Positions 60,939 to 64,000 of a DNA stretch of 64,000 nt are shown piece after piece (the first letter of the stretch is position 1; each line of letters opens with the position of its first letter). Under the pieces are notes generated by a model. That model made no database searches. It worked only from the letters and a program-made list of their open reading frames with translations, and was not told where the DNA came from. The stretch comes from Phascolomyces articulosus (taxonomy: Eukaryota; Mucoromycota; Mucoromycetes; Mucorales; Lichtheimiaceae), in NCBI GenBank assembly GCA_025677815.1, contig JAIXMP010000017.1:124001-188000 (forward strand). The letters run 5' to 3'. Both the position numbers and the translations under genes were made by a program.

Positions 60939-62579
60939 TTTTAAAAATATACAAATAGTTGAACCACCATGTCATGTCTGTAGGAAAAGAATACGCCAAA
61001 TAGGTGTATCTAAATTTAAATGAGGAAAAAAAAAGAATAAATAATAAATAAAATAGAATAACGCCATTATTATGAAATGGTGTGAATTAGAATGGTATAC
61101 CAAATAAGGTATAATGTTCAACAATAAAGAAAATAAGAAATGAATAAATGCCCTCTTAACATAAGGCGTAAATTAACAATAACAAATATCAATCCTCATC
61201 TCTATGGACTCATATAAACACGTACCCAACAATAGATAAATAATTAGAAATAAACACCTCATCGAAAAGTATAAAAGGACCTCAATTTTATTAGATAGTT
61301 TGATCATCACTATTTTTATTAAATAAATCTATATAACAGTCTCAACGTATTCCTATCATCTTTACTTTTCTATTTTTACTACCTTTTATATTTTTCACAC
61401 ACCATTTTATATAGAAATACACTAGTAAAAATAAATAAAAAGAAAAAATAGCTATATATTATACAGTTTACTGCATTGATTCATAGAGTATTTTATATTT
61501 ATAAATATATATAAGCTTGTTTTTTTTTAACTTTTAAAGAATATAGTAAATCTTTCGATAGATAGGGAAAAAATAAAGTAGGGGAACATATGATTTTTTT
61601 TTAAAAAAAAGTGCTGCTTTTATATATTATATAGCATCACAACAATATTCATATATGCCTCCAGTTAGGATTTTTTTTATAGTAACTATTATATATATGG
61701 GTATATAAACTAATTTGCTTCATTATCTTCTTTAGATGGTTCTTTTTTAATTTTTTTTTTTTTTTTTAGTCCAACAATCACTTCAATTGATTGTCTTGTG
61801 ATAAGTTATTTTTCTTTATCCTTTACTTTTTAATAATGATGACAGCTTGAATTTATATTACTTATCATTTTTCTAATCATTATCATCATATTTTTTTTTC
61901 TTTTGGGTTTGAAATCAGTGAAGTAGAAACATTATGTTTTTTTCTTTAATCACATTGTTAATGCATTTTTTTCCTTTTTTTTATAGATAAGTCTGCGAAG
62001 CCATTTATCTTAGCAATGTTGTAGTGTAAGTGTACTTTTTTGTCTTATCTTTATTAACAATTTCCTATATTAAATTACGTTTCTCTTTTCATTGCTGACA
62101 CACTCATATATTTTATAGATGTGATCAAGATCAATCCACATCAGACATTATTAGCCATAGTTAATTTCTTTCCTTCTACTTATTCTTTTATTCCCCTACA
62201 TATATTGATCTTTTCATTATGTTGTGTATTCTTATCTTCTAAACCAATTGTATTGTATATTGCCTTCCAAAAAAATATATTGATGTATTAGCAAATGTTT
62301 TTTATCAAAAATAAAAAATAAAAATAAAAATAATTTAATCCACACATCTTTTTAATTTGCCCTTTTTTTTGAATATGAAAAAAAAAAGCGATCCAGGACG
62401 GTACCATTTGCTATTATTAATAAATTAAGATATATTTCATTACCATATATATTGGACTATATGGATATACATATTGCACATTGTTATATAGTAGACTAGG
62501 TCCCCAAATGCAATGTATTAAAAAAAGATGTATGTAGACAATTTTGGAAGATCCCCTGATATATATTGCTTCATTACAT

Positions 62580-62641
62580 TTAAGAATCCTTCTTAGAATC
62601 CATCACTTTTTCAAGTAAGGATTCATAAATAAAAGTACAGT
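62580..62641. repeat. Right inverted repeat
   Basis: Reverse complement aligns with 60877-60938, starting with ACTGTACTTTTATTTA and sharing AAAAAGT and GGATTCT in register. Confidence 0.6.
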
Positions 62642-63357
62642 GGGAAATGAATATTGTAAGATAATAATATAGGTGGGATAGAAGTAAAACTGAAGGAAAG
62701 ATAATAACGCGAATGAACATAATAATATTAATAAAGGGTAGCTATACGACTGTCAATGAACGAGGGTATATTGTAGCATCTATAATAATATAATGAGAAA
62801 CATAAATAATTTAAATTATTAAATAAAGGCTAAAATATATACAAAAGAAAAGTTCTCTTGTATGCCCTCTAACAATAGGCAGCAGGGCAACATTAATTTC
62901 AATTTTATCATTGATTAACTACAAACCCATCATGGTGTCTCCTAATAGTAACATACCCTTTCAAGCACTCTAAACCTTATATATATATAATCATCTATGT
63001 TTGTTAAATACTATTGGATTATGATGGATACAATCATACCTATGTAGTGTATGAATTTGAGCCGTTACAGCAAAATAGCTACACCAGTTACCTATAATTT
63101 TCCTTTATATGTTAGCATCATTTAAATGATCCATATAGGGCACATGTATAAGATAGGACACTATGTTCATATACAAAGGCAAATGAAACGAAATCTTTTC
63201 ATATGGTATTAATATTATATTGCCATATATGTCACTTTAATGTTGTATCATTGATTCAAAAAATCCTGTGCAACCCCTATTCAATCTCTTTTTCATTTTC
63301 TTATCCCAGCAATAAAAAACCCCTCGTATCTTGGTTACACTGGTAGCCAATGGCGCG

Positions 63358-64000
63358 ATGAGTTGTAATGACACCGTAACTACAGCTGTGCTATGGTACT
63401 TGAATGGTTGTATGGTTTCCATTTACCAGCAATCGGACGAAGAGGAACAAAAGCGACCTTTGGAAACACTTAATTTACCATACCCCAATCTATCCTATAA
63501 AAACATCAACATTTTGGTAAAAAAAAAGAGAGACAGAAAGTTTTTTTATTACATCACAATAGAACGAGAAAACTAATCGAGATTATTAATGACTTTTTTC
63601 TCCATAATGAATGTTCAAATAGAAAATCACCCAGCCAGCCGTCAATCGTCTGTCGTATTTAGCAACGCTGAATCTCCAAAACAATCAACTTGGAACACTT
63701 CCACCGGAACTTTGGCAATTGACAGGTCTTCAAGAACTAAATATTTCCCGAAATCAAATCACTAATATTCCTCCAGACATTGCCCACCTTGTCAATTTAT
63801 GTGATTTTTACGCATACAGTAACCAAATCCAGGAACTACCAAGCCAAATGGGTCGTTTGACAGATTTACGAGTCCTCGACTTGACAGCTAACAAATTAAA
63901 TTATCTTCCAGCTGAACTTTTGCGAATGAAGTTTAATAGGATATGGATCGACAAAAATGATTTATTGAGTTCCAAGGAAGAGGGTGTGCATGATGGTTGG
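63358..64000 (+). CDS. Leucine-rich repeat protein, N-terminal part (3' truncated by window end)
   Basis: Exon 1 63358-63516 and exon 2 from 63635 (or 63623, both AGs keep frame) to the window edge. Exon 1 ends in RPLETLNLPYPNLSY, the first LRR-like turn. Exon 2 gives successive repeats of about 23 residues: LATLNLQNNQLGTLPPELWQ, LQELNISRNQITNIPPDI, LCDFYAYSNQIQELPSQ, LRVLDLTANKLNYLPAEL, with the LxxLxLxxNxLxxLPxxL consensus of cytosolic Ras-group/PIRL-type LRR proteins. These are protein-binding scaffolds; the partner domain, if any, lies beyond the window. The start codon is tentative: a three-codon upstream ORF overlaps it, and a different frame just upstream also looks protein-like (NPSYLGYTGSQWRDEL), so the true first exon may differ. 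Confidence 0.7.

Larger units (their letters stand above)
60877..62641. mobile_element. Candidate non-autonomous DNA element bounded by long imperfect inverted repeats
   Basis: The left end (60877-60938) begins ACTGCACTTTTATTTA and the reverse complement of the right end (62580-62641) begins ACTGTACTTTTATTTA. After a 3-nt offset both continue AATC-TTA, AAAAAGT and GGATTCT in register, about 85 per cent identical over some 50 bases. The 1.77-kb interior is AT-rich, has no coding frame and contains several small hairpins. The combination suggests a MITE or deleted transposon. No target-site duplication is evident, so this is a hypothesis. Confidence 0.4.
60291..63357. other. AT-rich intergenic region with an inverted-repeat-bounded interval
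   Basis: 60300-60870 is strongly pyrimidine-biased low-complexity DNA. 60877-62641 is the candidate inverted-repeat element listed separately. 62642-63357 has no recognisable gene. No promoter for the LRR gene can be assigned with confidence. Confidence 0.5.

Noticed and set aside
63305..63357. Alternative frame NPSYLGYTGSQWRDEL just upstream of the LRR start as part of exon 1
   Set aside because: Looks protein-like, but no donor/acceptor pair joins it in phase to the LRR frame; the nearest splice (donor at 63365, acceptor ending 63429) gives the wrong frame.
1..64000. CRISPR arrays, bacterial operons, rRNA genes or viral genes
   Set aside because: No direct-repeat/spacer array, no ribosome-binding-site-led gene strings, no rRNA sequence and no viral hallmark gene was seen; the RdRP is of the cellular RNAi type (DLDGD).

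Overview
The window is nuclear DNA of a filamentous fungus, most probably an early-diverging Mucoromycota (Mucorales-like) species. I infer this from the strongly AT-rich intergenic DNA, the CT-rich tracts just upstream of start codons, the many short GTAAGT...AG introns, and the gene set: an RNAi-type RNA-dependent RNA polymerase, a LtrA-family membrane protein, a Cdc4-type F-box protein and a TRRAP/Tra1 scaffold. The species call is inference. The gene families are read directly from translated motifs, and exon joins were chosen so that phases match and family motifs read through.

Layout, left to right. 1-710 (+): 3' end of an acid-sphingomyelinase-like phosphodiesterase. 2698-5571 (+): Cdc4/FBXW7-type F-box WD40 protein. 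9214-11143 (+): Vps17-like PX sorting nexin. 11360-14226 (-): Pif1 helicase. 14397-18743 (-): RNA-dependent RNA polymerase with an RRM-like N-terminus. 22414-23688 (-): TauD-like 2-oxoglutarate dioxygenase. 26870-29643 (+): GATA zinc-finger factor. 30205-31707 (+): Pop2/Caf1 deadenylase. 32303-33916 (-): malate dehydrogenase ending in a peroxisomal SKL signal. 34215-38034 (-): LtrA-like multi-spanning protein in 14 exons. 38971-39693 (+): Bli-3-like FMN-binding split-barrel protein. 40043-53466 (-): Tra1/TRRAP, about 3982 residues. 55270-56271 (+): membrane-anchored LEA2-type protein. 56755-57680 (+): HIT-family hydrolase in seven exons. 60219-60290 (-): tRNA-Thr(AGT). 63358-64000 (+): start of a leucine-rich-repeat protein that runs off the window.

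There is no operon logic. Genes are paired convergently (Vps17/Pif1, Pop2/MDH, Bli-3/Tra1), divergently (LtrA/Bli-3, Tra1/LEA2) or in tandem (Pif1/RdRP). The larger gaps (5.6-9.2, 18.7-22.4, 23.7-26.9, 57.7-60.2 and 60.3-63.4 kb) are AT-rich. They contain decayed-looking fragments, a dispersed repeat, a possible DNA-transposon end near 7.98 kb and a pair of about 60-bp imperfect inverted repeats bounding a 1.77-kb interval at 60.9-62.6 kb.

The most notable observations are: an 8-nt microexon in the malate dehydrogenase gene together with a PTS1 signal and no presequence; 16-nt and 24-nt exons in the HIT gene; the inverted-repeat-bounded element with internal hairpin modules; MCB-like sites in the Pif1-RdRP gap; and helically phased GCGCAA repeats upstream of the dioxygenase. 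I found no clear previously undescribed multi-gene system.
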